A stretch of 64,000 nt of DNA, from contig NZ_QTJY01000001.1 of NCBI RefSeq assembly GCF_003703975.1, positions 682,001 through 746,000 of the forward strand, read 5' to 3'. Position 1 is the stretch's first letter; each line of letters opens with the position of its first letter. Under the pieces are notes generated by a model, which saw only the letters and a list, made by a program, of their open reading frames with translations, was not told the origin of the DNA and searched no databases. The DNA is from Larkinella soli (GTDB taxonomy: Bacteria; Bacteroidota; Bacteroidia; Cytophagales; Spirosomataceae). The position numbers and the translations under genes are program-made. Below, one piece after another: positions 41,113-50,155 of the stretch.

Positions 41113-41862
41113 ATGAAATTAACATTGGTTGGAGCCGGACCCGGTGATCCGGAATTGATTTCCCTCAAAGGAGTGAAGGCGCTGCAGCAGGCCGACGTGG
41201 TCATGTATGACGCTTTGGTGCATCCGGACTTGCTGGATTACTGCCGGCCCGGTGCGCTGAAGGTTTACGTGGGCAAACGGCTGAACGAGTACTCCTGCAC
41301 CCAGGAGGAAATCAACCCGCTGATCGTTCACTATGCCCGGACGTACGGCCACGTAGTCCGGCTGAAGGGCGGAGATCCATTCGTATTCGGCCGGGGGTAT
41401 GAAGAACTGGAATTTGCCCGTCGACATGGCATCGAAGTTTCCGTGGTGCCGGGTCTTTCGAGCAGTTATTCGGTTCCGGCGCTCGCCGGTATTCCCCTGA
41501 CCACCCGCGGCATCAGCGAAAGTTTCTGGGTGGTTACCGGGACGACCAAAACCGGACACCTTTCGTCCGACCTGCAACTGGCGGCCCAATCGACGGCGAC
41601 GGTGGTCATTTTGATGGGAATGCACAAACTTGCGGAAATCATGCAGGTCTTCGGCGAATGCGGCAAGGGCGAAACGGCGGTTGCCATCATTCAGAACGGC
41701 TCCCTGAGTGAAGAACAGGTAGTGACCGGCCAGGTGACCACGATCGTCGACCGCGTGGCCGATGCCGGCATCGGCTCGCCGGCCATTATCGTCGTCGGAG
41801 AAGTCGCGCGCCTTCGGGAAGCCTCGCTGGAAGCCATTCAGGACGCCGTCAAACTGGACTGA
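41113..41862 (+). CDS. cobA: Uroporphyrinogen-III C-methyltransferase
   Basis: 249 aa tetrapyrrole methylase. SAM-binding and substrate motifs: LVGAGPGDPELISLKGVKAL, YDALVHPDLL, YVGKR, VVRLKGGDPFVFGRGYEE and VVPGLSSSYSVPALAGIPLTTRG. Makes precorrin-2 from uroporphyrinogen III, the first step to siroheme needed by the sulfite reductase encoded 28 bases upstream. Stand-alone CobA/SUMT, not the fused CysG. Confidence 0.95.
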   Translation: MKLTLVGAGPGDPELISLKGVKALQQADVVMYDALVHPDLLDYCRPGALKVYVGKRLNEYSCTQEEINPLIVHYARTYGHVVRLKGGDPFVFGRGYEELEFARRHGIEVSVVPGLSSSYSVPALAGIPLTTRGISESFWVVTGTTKTGHLSSDLQLAAQSTATVVILMGMHKLAEIMQVFGECGKGETAVAIIQNGSLSEEQVVTGQVTTIVDRVADAGIGSPAIIVVGEVARLREASLEAIQDAVKLD

Positions 41863-41878
41863 TCCCCAGCGAAACCGG

Positions 41879-42445
41879 ATGAACACGCTCTTTCCGATTT
41901 TCGTCAAGATTGAAAACCTCCGGACCCTGGTGGTGGGAGGTGGCTACGTGGGCCTCGAAAAACTCAACGCCCTGCTTTCCAATGGCCCGGCGGCTCCGGT
42001 TACGCTGACCGCTCCCGAAATCCGGGACGAAATTGTGGAAATGGCCGGAGCGCATCCCCACGTTCAGTTACTCTACGAAGCCTACCGACCCGGCCATCTC
42101 GAAGGCCACGATCTGGTCATTGTCGCCACCAACGATAAAGCCGTGAACCGGCAGGTGCAGGAAGACTGCAAAGCCCGGAAAATCCTGGTCAATGTGGCCG
42201 ACACCCCCGACCTCTGTGATTTTTACCTCAGTTCGGTTGTCCGCAAAGGCGACCTGAAAATTGCCGTTTCCACGAACGGCAAATCGCCGACCTTCGCGAA
42301 GCGGTTCCGTGAAGTGCTGGAAGAAATTCTGCCCGAATCCCTTCAGGATACCCTCGATAACCTTCAGAGCATCCGCAACCGGTTGAAGGGTGACTTCCAG
42401 GAAAAGCTCGAAAAGCTGAATGAGATTACCAGGGTGCTGAAGTAA
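41879..42445 (+). CDS. Precorrin-2 dehydrogenase/sirohydrochlorin ferrochelatase (Met8/CysG-N type)
   Basis: 188 aa. NAD-binding TLVVGGGYVGLEKLNALLSNG, then DLVIVATNDKAVNRQVQEDC, VNVADTPDLCDFYLSSVVRKGDLKIAVSTNGKSPTFAKRFRE, the characteristic pattern of Met8p and CysG's N-terminal part. Oxidises precorrin-2 and may insert iron to form siroheme. The frame is open upstream into cobA (to 41762), but MNTLFPIFVKIENL at 41879, 17 bases after the cobA stop, is the standard start. Last gene of the sulfur cluster. Confidence 0.92.
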   Translation: MNTLFPIFVKIENLRTLVVGGGYVGLEKLNALLSNGPAAPVTLTAPEIRDEIVEMAGAHPHVQLLYEAYRPGHLEGHDLVIVATNDKAVNRQVQEDCKARKILVNVADTPDLCDFYLSSVVRKGDLKIAVSTNGKSPTFAKRFREVLEEILPESLQDTLDNLQSIRNRLKGDFQEKLEKLNEITRVLK

Positions 42446-42466
42446 ACTGCCGGTAGCCCGTAAACG

Positions 42467-42778
42467 TCAGAAAAGGGGATCTTTTCGGAGGATGAAAACA
42501 TACACCAGACCGGCCAGAACCACGTAGCTCAGAATCAGCCATTTTTTCTTCTGTTCGAATTCGGCCGGATGATGGTGATAATCATAATACATGCCCGCCG
42601 ACAGGCCCATCACCATCAGGAAGAAAGAGAAGATTCCGCAGTCGGTCCGATAACTGTTGACATCCTGCAGAAAACGGGCGCCCATCAGGATGTAGAACAA
42701 CCAGCAACCGAAGCCTGCCCGGTAAAGGTAGACGCTCATCCGCCGGTCGTTTTTAAGGTCAAAAAGATTATCGGACAT
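42467..42778 (-). CDS. Small membrane protein, unknown
   Basis: 103 aa with three hydrophobic segments (AGFGCWLFYILMGARFL, CGIFSFFLMVMGLSAGMYYDY, WLILSYVVLAGLVYVFIL) and a His-rich turn YYDYHHHPAEFEQKKKW between the second and third. No known domain recognised. Convergent with the siroheme gene (21-base gap) and divergent from osmC. Start ATG at 42778 (MSDNLFDLKN). Confidence 0.7.
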   Translation of the reverse strand: MSDNLFDLKNDRRMSVYLYRAGFGCWLFYILMGARFLQDVNSYRTDCGIFSFFLMVMGLSAGMYYDYHHHPAEFEQKKKWLILSYVVLAGLVYVFILRKDPLF

Positions 42779-42856
42779 GTTCGGCAGGAATTTATTTAGG
42801 TGAAATTATGTAATTAACGACAAACATCCAATTATTATTCCTTGAATCACAGAACC

Positions 42857-43327
42857 ATGCAACCTGAATCACCTGCCGCTACCCCACCGAAAACCAATAC
42901 CATGAAGGTAGAACTGGCCCGTGTCGACGATGCTTTTCATTTTGAGGCCACGGGTGTTGCCAACGTTCCGGTGCATATCGACGGAGCCGTCGGCATCGGG
43001 GGTCATAATGCCGGCGCCCGCCCGATGGAACTGCTGCTGATGGGACTGGCCGGGTGCAGCGCCATCGACGTCGTGCTGATTCTCCAGAAACAGCGCCAGC
43101 GGGTGGACGACTTCCGGATTACAGTGGAAGGCCGGCGGCCGGCGGATGTTACCCCCTCCCCTTTTGAGTCCATTCATCTGCATTACTTTTTGAAAGGGGA
43201 TCTCAGCGAAGATAAAGTCCGGCGGGCCATCGACCTTTCCATGGATAAATACTGCTCGGCTACGGCCCAGCTTCGGCCCAGCTCGGAGATTTCCTACTCG
43301 CTTACGGTGGAACCCGCCGATGGGTAA
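42857..43327 (+). CDS. OsmC/Ohr family protein
   Basis: 156 aa from the ATG at 42857; a later ATG at 42902 (MKVELARVDDAFHF) begins the conserved domain and may be the true start. OsmC features: GHNAGARPMELLLMGLAGCSAIDVVLILQKQ with the peroxidatic Cys, and KYCSATAQLRPSSEISYSL with the second. Reduces organic hydroperoxides or acts in related redox roles. The fold is clear; the subgroup (OsmC versus YhfA-like) is not. Own terminator follows. Confidence 0.9.
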   Translation: MQPESPAATPPKTNTMKVELARVDDAFHFEATGVANVPVHIDGAVGIGGHNAGARPMELLLMGLAGCSAIDVVLILQKQRQRVDDFRITVEGRRPADVTPSPFESIHLHYFLKGDLSEDKVRRAIDLSMDKYCSATAQLRPSSEISYSLTVEPADG

Positions 43328-43365
43328 GGATCCCTTTTCCCTGTGTTTCAAAAAATCCCATAGCC

Positions 43366-43403
43366 GACCTGCCGGGCGTTTCAAACCCTGCGGGTCTTTT
43401 TTT
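43366..43403 (+). terminator. Rho-independent terminator of the OsmC gene
   Basis: GACCTGCCGGG (43366-43376) pairs with CCCTGCGGGTC (43386-43396) with one mismatch; T-run 43397-43403. Confidence 0.85.
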
Positions 43404-43421
43404 GTCGAATGGGAAAACTCG

Positions 43422-43453
43422 TTTGCGAATTCAGCCTACAGTATCGATTTTTG
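43422..43453 (+). promoter_or_regulatory. Promoter of thyA
   Basis: TTTG (43422-43425), 20 bases, then GATTTTTG (43446-43453; one mismatch to TAnnTTTG): the standard Bacteroidota spacing. Start near 43460, 22 bases before the ATG. Confidence 0.55.
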
Positions 43454-43481
43454 ACTAACTTGATGAGAGCAACGACACCCC

Positions 43482-44276
43482 ATGAAGCAGTATCACGATC
43501 TTCTCCGCCATATTCTTGAAAACGGAACCCGAAAAACGGACCGGACCGGCACGGGTACCCTGAGCGTCTTCGGGTATCAGATGCGGTTCGACCTCACGGA
43601 AGGCTTCCCGCTGGTGACCACCAAAAAAGTACACCTGAAATCGGTAATCCACGAACTGCTCTGGTTCATTCAGGGCGATACGAACATCAAATACCTGAAC
43701 GACCACGGCGTCAGCATCTGGGATGAATGGGCCGACGACAACGGCGAACTGGGGCCGGTGTACGGCAAGCAGTGGCGCAGCTGGCAGGCCCCTGACGGAC
43801 GGACCATCGACCAGCTACAGGATGTGCTGAAACAGTTGAAATACCGGCCGGATTCACGCCGGATGATCGTTTCGGCCTGGAACCCGCCCGATGTTCCCAA
43901 TATGGCCCTCCCGCCCTGCCACGCGCTGTTCCAGTTTTACGTGGCCGAAAACCGGCTTTCCTGCCAGCTCTACCAGCGCAGTGCCGACGTTTTTCTGGGC
44001 GTCCCGTTCAACATCGCATCGTATGCCCTGCTGACGATGATGATCGCGCAGGAATGCGGGTATGAGGCTCATGAATTCATCTGGACCGGTGGAGATACGC
44101 ACCTGTACCTGAATCATCTGGAGCAGGTGCACCTGCAGCTGTCCCGCGAACCGCGGCCGCTGCCGACCATGGTCCTGAACCCGGCGGTCAAATCAGTTTT
44201 CGATTTCAGATACGAGGATTTTTCCCTGAAAAACTACGATCCGTACCCGGCCATCAAGGCGCCGGTGGCGGTTTAA
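43482..44276 (+). CDS. thyA: Thymidylate synthase
   Basis: 264 aa, the usual bacterial length. [39 protein letters not shown], the folate/nucleotide region [11 protein letters not shown], the catalytic cysteine in [31 protein letters not shown] and [10 protein letters not shown] are all intact. Converts dUMP to dTMP with methylene-tetrahydrofolate. Monocistronic between its own promoter and terminator; no folA adjacent. Confidence 0.98.
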   Translation: MKQYHDLLRHILENGTRKTDRTGTGTLSVFGYQMRFDLTEGFPLVTTKKVHLKSVIHELLWFIQGDTNIKYLNDHGVSIWDEWADDNGELGPVYGKQWRSWQAPDGRTIDQLQDVLKQLKYRPDSRRMIVSAWNPPDVPNMALPPCHALFQFYVAENRLSCQLYQRSADVFLGVPFNIASYALLTMMIAQECGYEAHEFIWTGGDTHLYLNHLEQVHLQLSREPRPLPTMVLNPAVKSVFDFRYEDFSLKNYDPYPAIKAPVAV

Positions 44277-44293
44277 TCCGGAAGAAAAAGAAG

Positions 44294-44347
44294 AAAGGGG
44301 ATCGGGTAGGTGCCAGTTTCGGTGGCCGCTTACCCGATCCCCTTTTT
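44294..44347. terminator. Bidirectional terminator between thyA and the 2TM gene
   Basis: Perfect fifteen-base stem AAAGGGGATCGGGTA (44294-44308) with its complement (44331-44345). T-run on the plus side; T-rich tract on the minus side. Confidence 0.9.
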
Positions 44348-44366
44348 GGATCTTTTCCTTTATGAA

Positions 44367-44648
44367 TTACAGTTGTTTCTGCCGTAACCGCTCATACTCC
44401 CTTTCGGCCAGATTCTTCTCGTTGAAGCCGTGATAAACGCTGAAATAATGAGAAATCAGACCGATCCCCCACCCGAGTGTCGACCAGATGGGCCATGGAT
44501 ACTGGCCCCAGTTTTCCCGAAATACCAATAGCATAATCAACCAAATCAACCAAAGCACACCATTGACAAAAACATAGGTTCGCAGGTGCATTTTGAAGCC
44601 GGCACGAGCTTTCGCCTGTTTCCAGAGATGGGGGTCACGTGTATCCAT
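44367..44648 (-). CDS. 2TM domain protein
   Basis: 93 aa: basic N-terminal helix (KQAKARAGFKMHLRTY), two transmembrane helices (VNGVLWLIWLIMLLVF and WSTLGWGIGLISHYFSVY) and a charged tail (FNEKNLAEREYERLRQKQL). This matches the Bacteroidota/Firmicutes '2TM domain' family, sometimes fused to histidine kinases; role unknown when alone. Confidence 0.88.
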   Translation of the reverse strand: MDTRDPHLWKQAKARAGFKMHLRTYVFVNGVLWLIWLIMLLVFRENWGQYPWPIWSTLGWGIGLISHYFSVYHGFNEKNLAEREYERLRQKQL

Positions 44649-44811
44649 GTAAAGGGTTACAATTGTTGGAAAGTTAAGTTAGTGACATTCCGAACATTAT
44701 CCATAATTTATCCGCTTTTTCTTTTGTAGGGCCGCCCTTTGCCCGCTTTTCCCGGCGAAGAAAGTATGCCCCGGATATGCTATCTTGCCTCAAAAAGCTG
44801 AACCGTTTCCC

Positions 44812-46527
44812 ATGACCAATACCGAAATCGTCGACATCCTGGAACTGACCGCCAAACTGATGGAACTGCATGATCAGGATGCCTTCAAAACGAAGGCGTT
44901 TCAGGCGGCCGCTTTCAACCTCGACAAATCCACCGAAGACCTGACCCGGCTTTCCTTTCCGCAACTGATCCAGCTGCCGGGCGTGGGCAAGGCGGTGGCC
45001 GGCCGCATTCAGGAGATCCTCGAAACCGGAAGGCTGAAGGACCTGGACGACCTGCTGGCCCAAACCCCGGAAGGCGTTCTGGAGATGTTCCGGATCAAGG
45101 GGCTCGGGGCCCGAAAAATCAAGGTGATCTGGCACGAACTGGGCCTCGACAACCTCCGCGACCTGCGGCTGGCCTGCGAGAAAGGGGAAATCGCGAAAAT
45201 CAAGGGATTCGGGGAGAAAACCCAGCAGGCCATTCTTGAATCGCTGGTATTTCTGGAACATCAGTCGGGCAAGGTGCGGATGGACAAGGCCAAGGCCCTG
45301 GCCGACCTGCTGTTCGACGAACTCGAAAAGGAATTCAGCCGGGTGGAGATCACCGGCCAGGTCCGACGGAAGATGGAGGAAGTCGATACCGTTCAGTTTG
45401 TGGTCAGCACGTCCAACGCGCCGGCGGCCCTCAATTACCTGAATTCCCTTCCCTACCTGGAGCAGAACGAAATCGAATCGTCGCCCTTCATCTGGCGGGG
45501 TACGGCCAACGGCTACGACATCGGCATCGAAATCATCACCACCCCGCCGGATGCCTTCACGTCCCGGTATTTTATCCGTTCCGCTGCGGAAGACCACCTG
45601 ACCACCCCCGGATCGAACGGGGTCACCCTGCTTCAGACGGCCCTGACCTATCCGGCCGAATCCGAGGAAGCCATCTATCAGCGGGCCGGGCTGCCCTATG
45701 TGGTTCCCGAAATGCGGGAAGGGTTGTTCGAATTCGACTGGGCCCGCCATCACCAGCCCAACGACCTCATCACCTGGGACGGCCTGCGCGGCATCCTGCA
45801 TAACCACAGCACCTACTCCGACGGCAAACATACCCTCGAACAAATGGCGGGCTACTGCCGGGAACTGGGTTTCCAGTATTTCGGCATTGCCGACCACTCC
45901 CAGACCGCTACCTATGCCAAGGGCCTTGCTCCCATCCGGGTCCGGCAGCAGCAGGAGGAAATCGACCGCCTGAACGGGCAGTTCGGCGGCTCCTTCCGCA
46001 TCTTCAAGGGAATCGAATCCGATATTCTCGGCGACGGGTCGCTGGACTATGACGAGGAGATCCTGGCGTCCTTCGATTACGTGGTGGCTTCCGTACACCA
46101 GAACCTGAATATGAGCGAGGAGAAAGCCACCGCCCGCCTTCTGAAGGCCATCGAAAATCCGTTCACCACCATTCTGGGCCACCCGACCGGTCGCCTGCTG
46201 CTGGCCCGTTCCGGCTACCCGATTGATTACAAGGCGGTGATCGATGCCTGCGCCGATCACGGGGTGGTCATTGAAATCAATGCCAGCCCCTGGCGGCTCG
46301 ACCTCGACTGGCGCTGGTTCCAGTATGCCCTCAACCGGGGCGTCATGCTCAGCATCAACCCGGATGCCCACGAAATGGCCGGTTTCCACGACATGCACTA
46401 CGGCGTGGCGATGGGCCGAAAAGGGGGCCTGACGCGGGAAATGACCTTTAACGCTCTCTCCCTTGCCGACATGGAAGCGTACCTTCAGGCCAGAAAGAGC
46501 CGTCGGCTCTCAGCGAGTGGGGTTTAA
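44812..46527 (+). CDS. PolX-like protein: HhH domain, degenerate polymerase domain, intact PHP domain
   Basis: 571 aa from the ATG at 44812 (a TTG at 44785 is possible). N-terminal HhH modules: LIQLPGVGKAVAGRIQEIL and IKGLGARKIKVIWHELG. The nucleotidyltransferase domain (about 165-300) lacks the canonical GSxRRGxxxxxDID: it reads GQVRRKMEEVDTVQFVV, so one of the paired metal-binding aspartates is gone. The C-terminal PHP phosphoesterase (about 335-560) keeps its metal ligands: HNHSTYSDG, ADHSQT, GIESDILGDG, SVHQNL, LGHPTGRL and SINPDAHE. Probably a nuclease or phosphoesterase acting on DNA ends rather than a polymerase. Confidence 0.88.
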   Translation: MTNTEIVDILELTAKLMELHDQDAFKTKAFQAAAFNLDKSTEDLTRLSFPQLIQLPGVGKAVAGRIQEILETGRLKDLDDLLAQTPEGVLEMFRIKGLGARKIKVIWHELGLDNLRDLRLACEKGEIAKIKGFGEKTQQAILESLVFLEHQSGKVRMDKAKALADLLFDELEKEFSRVEITGQVRRKMEEVDTVQFVVSTSNAPAALNYLNSLPYLEQNEIESSPFIWRGTANGYDIGIEIITTPPDAFTSRYFIRSAAEDHLTTPGSNGVTLLQTALTYPAESEEAIYQRAGLPYVVPEMREGLFEFDWARHHQPNDLITWDGLRGILHNHSTYSDGKHTLEQMAGYCRELGFQYFGIADHSQTATYAKGLAPIRVRQQQEEIDRLNGQFGGSFRIFKGIESDILGDGSLDYDEEILASFDYVVASVHQNLNMSEEKATARLLKAIENPFTTILGHPTGRLLLARSGYPIDYKAVIDACADHGVVIEINASPWRLDLDWRWFQYALNRGVMLSINPDAHEMAGFHDMHYGVAMGRKGGLTREMTFNALSLADMEAYLQARKSRRLSASGV

Positions 46528-46637
46528 CACCTGCCGGATAGAAACAAACGAAGTAAAAAGTTTCAACTATATTCGTAATTGTTCATATAATATTCGATAT
46601 TTAGCCCTCATTCCTGAACCCTGACGACCTGATATTC

Positions 46638-49040
46638 ATGCGTTTACTGTACCTGGCTTTTCTGTGCAGTTGGTTTTGTCATTTCCCTGCGTTTGCGCAA
46701 CCCAAATCCGATACGGACTCCTACTCGCTGACCGGCTATATCCGGCAGGCCGGCACCAACCAGCCCATCCAGGGAGCCAACGTGTTCATCATCGAAAACC
46801 GGAGGGGCGTTACGACCGGCCGCGACGGTTTTTTTGTAATTCCGTTGCCCTCAGGCACCTACACCGTCAAGTTCTCCCATATCGGGTTCCGGCCCCAGAC
46901 CGTCTCCATCACCCTCAACCGGACGCAGTTAAGGGAGATTTATCTGGAAGACGATTCGAAAGATCTTGAAGAAGTCGTCGTGACGACCGAATCGCCCGAC
47001 CGGAACGTTCGAAAGGTAGAATTGGGCGTTACGCAGCTCAGTATCAAAAACATCAAGCGAATCCCGGCATTCATGGGCGAGGCCGACGTGGTTCGGAGCC
47101 TGCTGCTGCTGCCGGGCGTCACCACGGTCGGTGAAGGGTCGCCGGGCATCAACGTCCGGGGCGGCAGCACCGACCAGAATCTGGTGCTGATGGACGATGC
47201 TCCGGTTTTCAACTCCAGCCACCTCATGGGTTTCTTCTCGGTGTTCAACCCCGACGTGGTGCGGGATGTAACGCTGAACCGGGGCGGCATCCCGGCCGGG
47301 TACGGCGGGCGGGCCTCCTCCGTTCTCGACATCCGGGTAAAGGAGCCGGAAGGGGAAAAATGGTCGGTCAACGGCGGCATCGGCATCGTTGCCAGCCGGC
47401 TCGGCATCGAGGGGCCGGTGATTTCCAAAAAAGTCACCTTTCTGCTGGCAGGCCGGGCTTCATTCAACGATTTTCTGTTCAAACTGGCCCCGAAAAGCAT
47501 TCGGGATACCAAAGCCAGCTTTTACGACGTAACGACCAAACTGAAGTTTCAGCCCAACGAGCACCATACGGTCACATTTACGGGTTACACGAGCATGGAT
47601 GCCTTTAAACTGGCCTCCGATTCCCTTTCCACGGTGGAAGTGAATGCCTCCTCGACCCGGTTCGAATACGGCACCCTGAACGGAACGCTCAAATGGAATT
47701 ACTTCATCAACAACCGGTTCAACCTGACCACCACGGCCGTCTGGGCCCGATACCGGCCCGAATCGTCGTCGGCGGATTCGGCCAACGCCTTCCGGCTGAC
47801 CTCGGAAGTGCTGCAACGTCAGTTAAAAACCGACCTCACCTTTGCCCTGAACGAAAACCACCAGTTTCAGAGTGGTGTCAGTCTGATCGATTATTATGTT
47901 CAGCCTAACAGGCTGATCCCCGGTTTTCAGTCCAACGTCCTGCCCAAAATCCTGCCTGAGGAGCGGGCCTACGAACTGGCGGCCTACTTCCAGGACGAAT
48001 GGCGTCTGAACGATGCCGTGTCGGTGATGCTCGGCCTGCGGTATTCCCGGCTCATGAACCGGGGTCCGGCCGAAGTGGCGATCTATCAGGAAGGGGTTCC
48101 GCGCGAGCCGGAAACGGCCACGTCCTCCAGCAATTATGAAAAAGGCCGGATCTATCACCAGACGGGCGGCTTCGAACCCCGGCTGGCGGTGCGCTGGAGC
48201 CTGTCGGACGGGCAGTCGGTCAAGATAGGATATAACCGCCTGCGTCAGTATATTCACCAGATCACCAATACCACGGCGGCTTTACCGGTTTCCCGCTGGA
48301 AGCTGAGCGACCCGTTCATCAAACCGCAGATCGCCGATCAGTGGTCGGTCGGATATTTCCGCAATACGAACGAAAACGCCTTCGAGACGTCGGCCGAAGT
48401 GTACTATAAAACCCTGCAGAATGCCGTCGATTACAAGGACGGCGCCGACCTGCTGCTGAGCGAGACCCCGGAAACCGACCTCCTCCAGGGCAAGGGGATC
48501 GCCTACGGTCTGGAAACGCAGTTCCGGAAAAACAAAGGCCACTGGATCGGCTGGATCAGCTATACCTACTCACGGTCGCTGATGTCCATCAACGGCCCGT
48601 TTCCGGAAGAACGGGTCAACAACGGAAAATGGTATCCGGCTAATTTCGACAAGCCGCACACCTTCAACGCCATGACGACTTTTCGGCCCAACGGCTGGGT
48701 GAATATTTCCTTCAATTTCACCTACAGCACCGGCCGGCCCGTAACGCAGCCCTACGCCCGCGCCCGCGTCAACGGCATCATCGTCCCGATCTACGTCAAC
48801 CGGAACCAGCAGCGCATTCCGGACTATCACCGTCTGGATTTCGCGGTGGAGTTCAACCAGAACCCGGCCAAAAAACACCGGTGGCAGAGCAGCTGGGTTT
48901 TCTCGATTTATAACGTCTACGCCCGGAAGAACGCCTACTCGGTCTTTTACAAGCTGAACTCGGCTTCGCTGACGGATGCCTATAAACTCTCGGTTTTTGG
49001 TTCGGCCTTTCCCTCGCTGACCTACAATTTCAAGTTCTGA
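46638..49040 (+). CDS. TonB-dependent outer-membrane receptor with carboxypeptidase-regulatory-like N-terminal domain
   Basis: 800 aa. Signal peptide (LLYLAFLCSWFCHFPAFAQ), a CarboxypepD_reg-like beta domain (LTGYIRQAGTNQPIQGANVF...KFSHIGFRPQTVSITL, about 30-110), a plug domain (VTTVGEGSPGINVRGGSTDQNLVLMDDAPVFN...AGYGGRASSVLDIRVKE) and a 22-strand-like barrel ending in the aromatic signature TYNFKF. Imports a substrate driven by TonB. Two DUF4249 lipoprotein genes follow at 3 and 26 bases, a typical Bacteroidota uptake trio; substrate unknown (iron-complex or peptide uptake are possible). Confidence 0.93.
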   Translation: MRLLYLAFLCSWFCHFPAFAQPKSDTDSYSLTGYIRQAGTNQPIQGANVFIIENRRGVTTGRDGFFVIPLPSGTYTVKFSHIGFRPQTVSITLNRTQLREIYLEDDSKDLEEVVVTTESPDRNVRKVELGVTQLSIKNIKRIPAFMGEADVVRSLLLLPGVTTVGEGSPGINVRGGSTDQNLVLMDDAPVFNSSHLMGFFSVFNPDVVRDVTLNRGGIPAGYGGRASSVLDIRVKEPEGEKWSVNGGIGIVASRLGIEGPVISKKVTFLLAGRASFNDFLFKLAPKSIRDTKASFYDVTTKLKFQPNEHHTVTFTGYTSMDAFKLASDSLSTVEVNASSTRFEYGTLNGTLKWNYFINNRFNLTTTAVWARYRPESSSADSANAFRLTSEVLQRQLKTDLTFALNENHQFQSGVSLIDYYVQPNRLIPGFQSNVLPKILPEERAYELAAYFQDEWRLNDAVSVMLGLRYSRLMNRGPAEVAIYQEGVPREPETATSSSNYEKGRIYHQTGGFEPRLAVRWSLSDGQSVKIGYNRLRQYIHQITNTTAALPVSRWKLSDPFIKPQIADQWSVGYFRNTNENAFETSAEVYYKTLQNAVDYKDGADLLLSETPETDLLQGKGIAYGLETQFRKNKGHWIGWISYTYSRSLMSINGPFPEERVNNGKWYPANFDKPHTFNAMTTFRPNGWVNISFNFTYSTGRPVTQPYARARVNGIIVPIYVNRNQQRIPDYHRLDFAVEFNQNPAKKHRWQSSWVFSIYNVYARKNAYSVFYKLNSASLTDAYKLSVFGSAFPSLTYNFKF

Positions 49041-49043
49041 GCC

Positions 49044-50129
49044 GTGAAAAAGCTGCTGGACACCGTGTTCTCCCGTTTAAAAGCCGCCGGCCTGCTAAGC
49101 CTGACGCTGGCGGGTTCCTGCATCACGCCCTACAACAGCGAGGTTCAGACCATCGGGCGGGCGCTGGTCGTGGAAGGCATGATTACCGACCGGCCGGGGC
49201 CCTACACCGTCCGGCTTTCCCGGACCGCCGACTACAACTACAACGGGCTGAACCTGCTCGAACCGCAGGCCCGGGTCACGCTCTCCGATAATGCCGGCCA
49301 TCAGGAAGTGCTGACCGAAACCGAATACGGCGTCTACCAGACCCGGGCGGGCGGCATCCAGGGCCAGGCCGGACGAACCTATAAAATCTCGATTCGTACC
49401 CGCGACGGAAAAACCTACGAGTCTTCAACGGAACTGCTGAAAGCCGCCCCGCCGATTCAGAAGCTGTATTATGAATACCAGTTTCATCCGCTGGAGTTCA
49501 CCAACGACAAAAAGAACACCTGGGAGGTCTACCTCGACTCCCGGGACCCGGAGACGCCGGGGGATTATTATCGCTGGAAATGGACCCATTACGAACAGGC
49601 GATCGCCTGCTTTCTGAACCCGGACGCGGATATGCTGACCGGTTTTTTCATGGGAGTACCCTGCTGCGGAAACTGCTGGGACATCAGTCAGTGCTACAGC
49701 AACTGCATTACCATCAGTTCGGACGCCACCGTCAACGGGAAAGCCTTCACCCGCCAGTATATCCTGAGTGTTCCCTATACCTCCACCTCGACCTACTATG
49801 TGGAGGTCGAGCAACAACTGATCAGCGCCGGGGCGTATCGTTTTTTCAAAAGCGTCGATAAACTGGTCAATAATTCGGGCGGGCTGTTCGATTCGGCACC
49901 GGCTGCGGTCGGCGGCAACCTGAAAAGCCTATCCAATCCGGGCGAACCGGTCTACGGCTATTTCGGGGCCGCCGGCATAGCTGAAATGGCCCTGAAGGTC
50001 GACCGGACGCGGGATGCCGTCGGATTGCCGTTCGGCAAAAAGATCAGTCTGTTTCCGGGTGCCCGCTGTACGCCCTGCGTCGAAAGCCAGTACCGGACCC
50101 AGGTCGAACCCCGCTGGTGGAATCAATAA
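49044..50129 (+). CDS. DUF4249 family lipoprotein (copy 1)
   Basis: 361 aa, GTG start three bases after the receptor stop. Lipobox LAGSC followed by ITPYNSEVQTIGRALVVEG, the standard DUF4249 opening, then an Ig-like beta domain with GPYTVRLSRTADY. A cysteine-rich segment PCCGNCWDISQCYSNC sits at about residues 205-222. Expected surface- or periplasm-facing partner of the TonB receptor. Paralogous to the next gene (see findings). Confidence 0.88.
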   Translation: MKKLLDTVFSRLKAAGLLSLTLAGSCITPYNSEVQTIGRALVVEGMITDRPGPYTVRLSRTADYNYNGLNLLEPQARVTLSDNAGHQEVLTETEYGVYQTRAGGIQGQAGRTYKISIRTRDGKTYESSTELLKAAPPIQKLYYEYQFHPLEFTNDKKNTWEVYLDSRDPETPGDYYRWKWTHYEQAIACFLNPDADMLTGFFMGVPCCGNCWDISQCYSNCITISSDATVNGKAFTRQYILSVPYTSTSTYYVEVEQQLISAGAYRFFKSVDKLVNNSGGLFDSAPAAVGGNLKSLSNPGEPVYGYFGAAGIAEMALKVDRTRDAVGLPFGKKISLFPGARCTPCVESQYRTQVEPRWWNQ

Positions 50130-50155
50130 CCTGAACCAACCTGTAAACCGAACCG

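Noticed and set aside
41762-41878. N-terminal extension of the precorrin-2 dehydrogenase overlapping cobA
   Set aside because: It only reads cobA in another frame; the Met8-like domain begins at the ATG at 41879.
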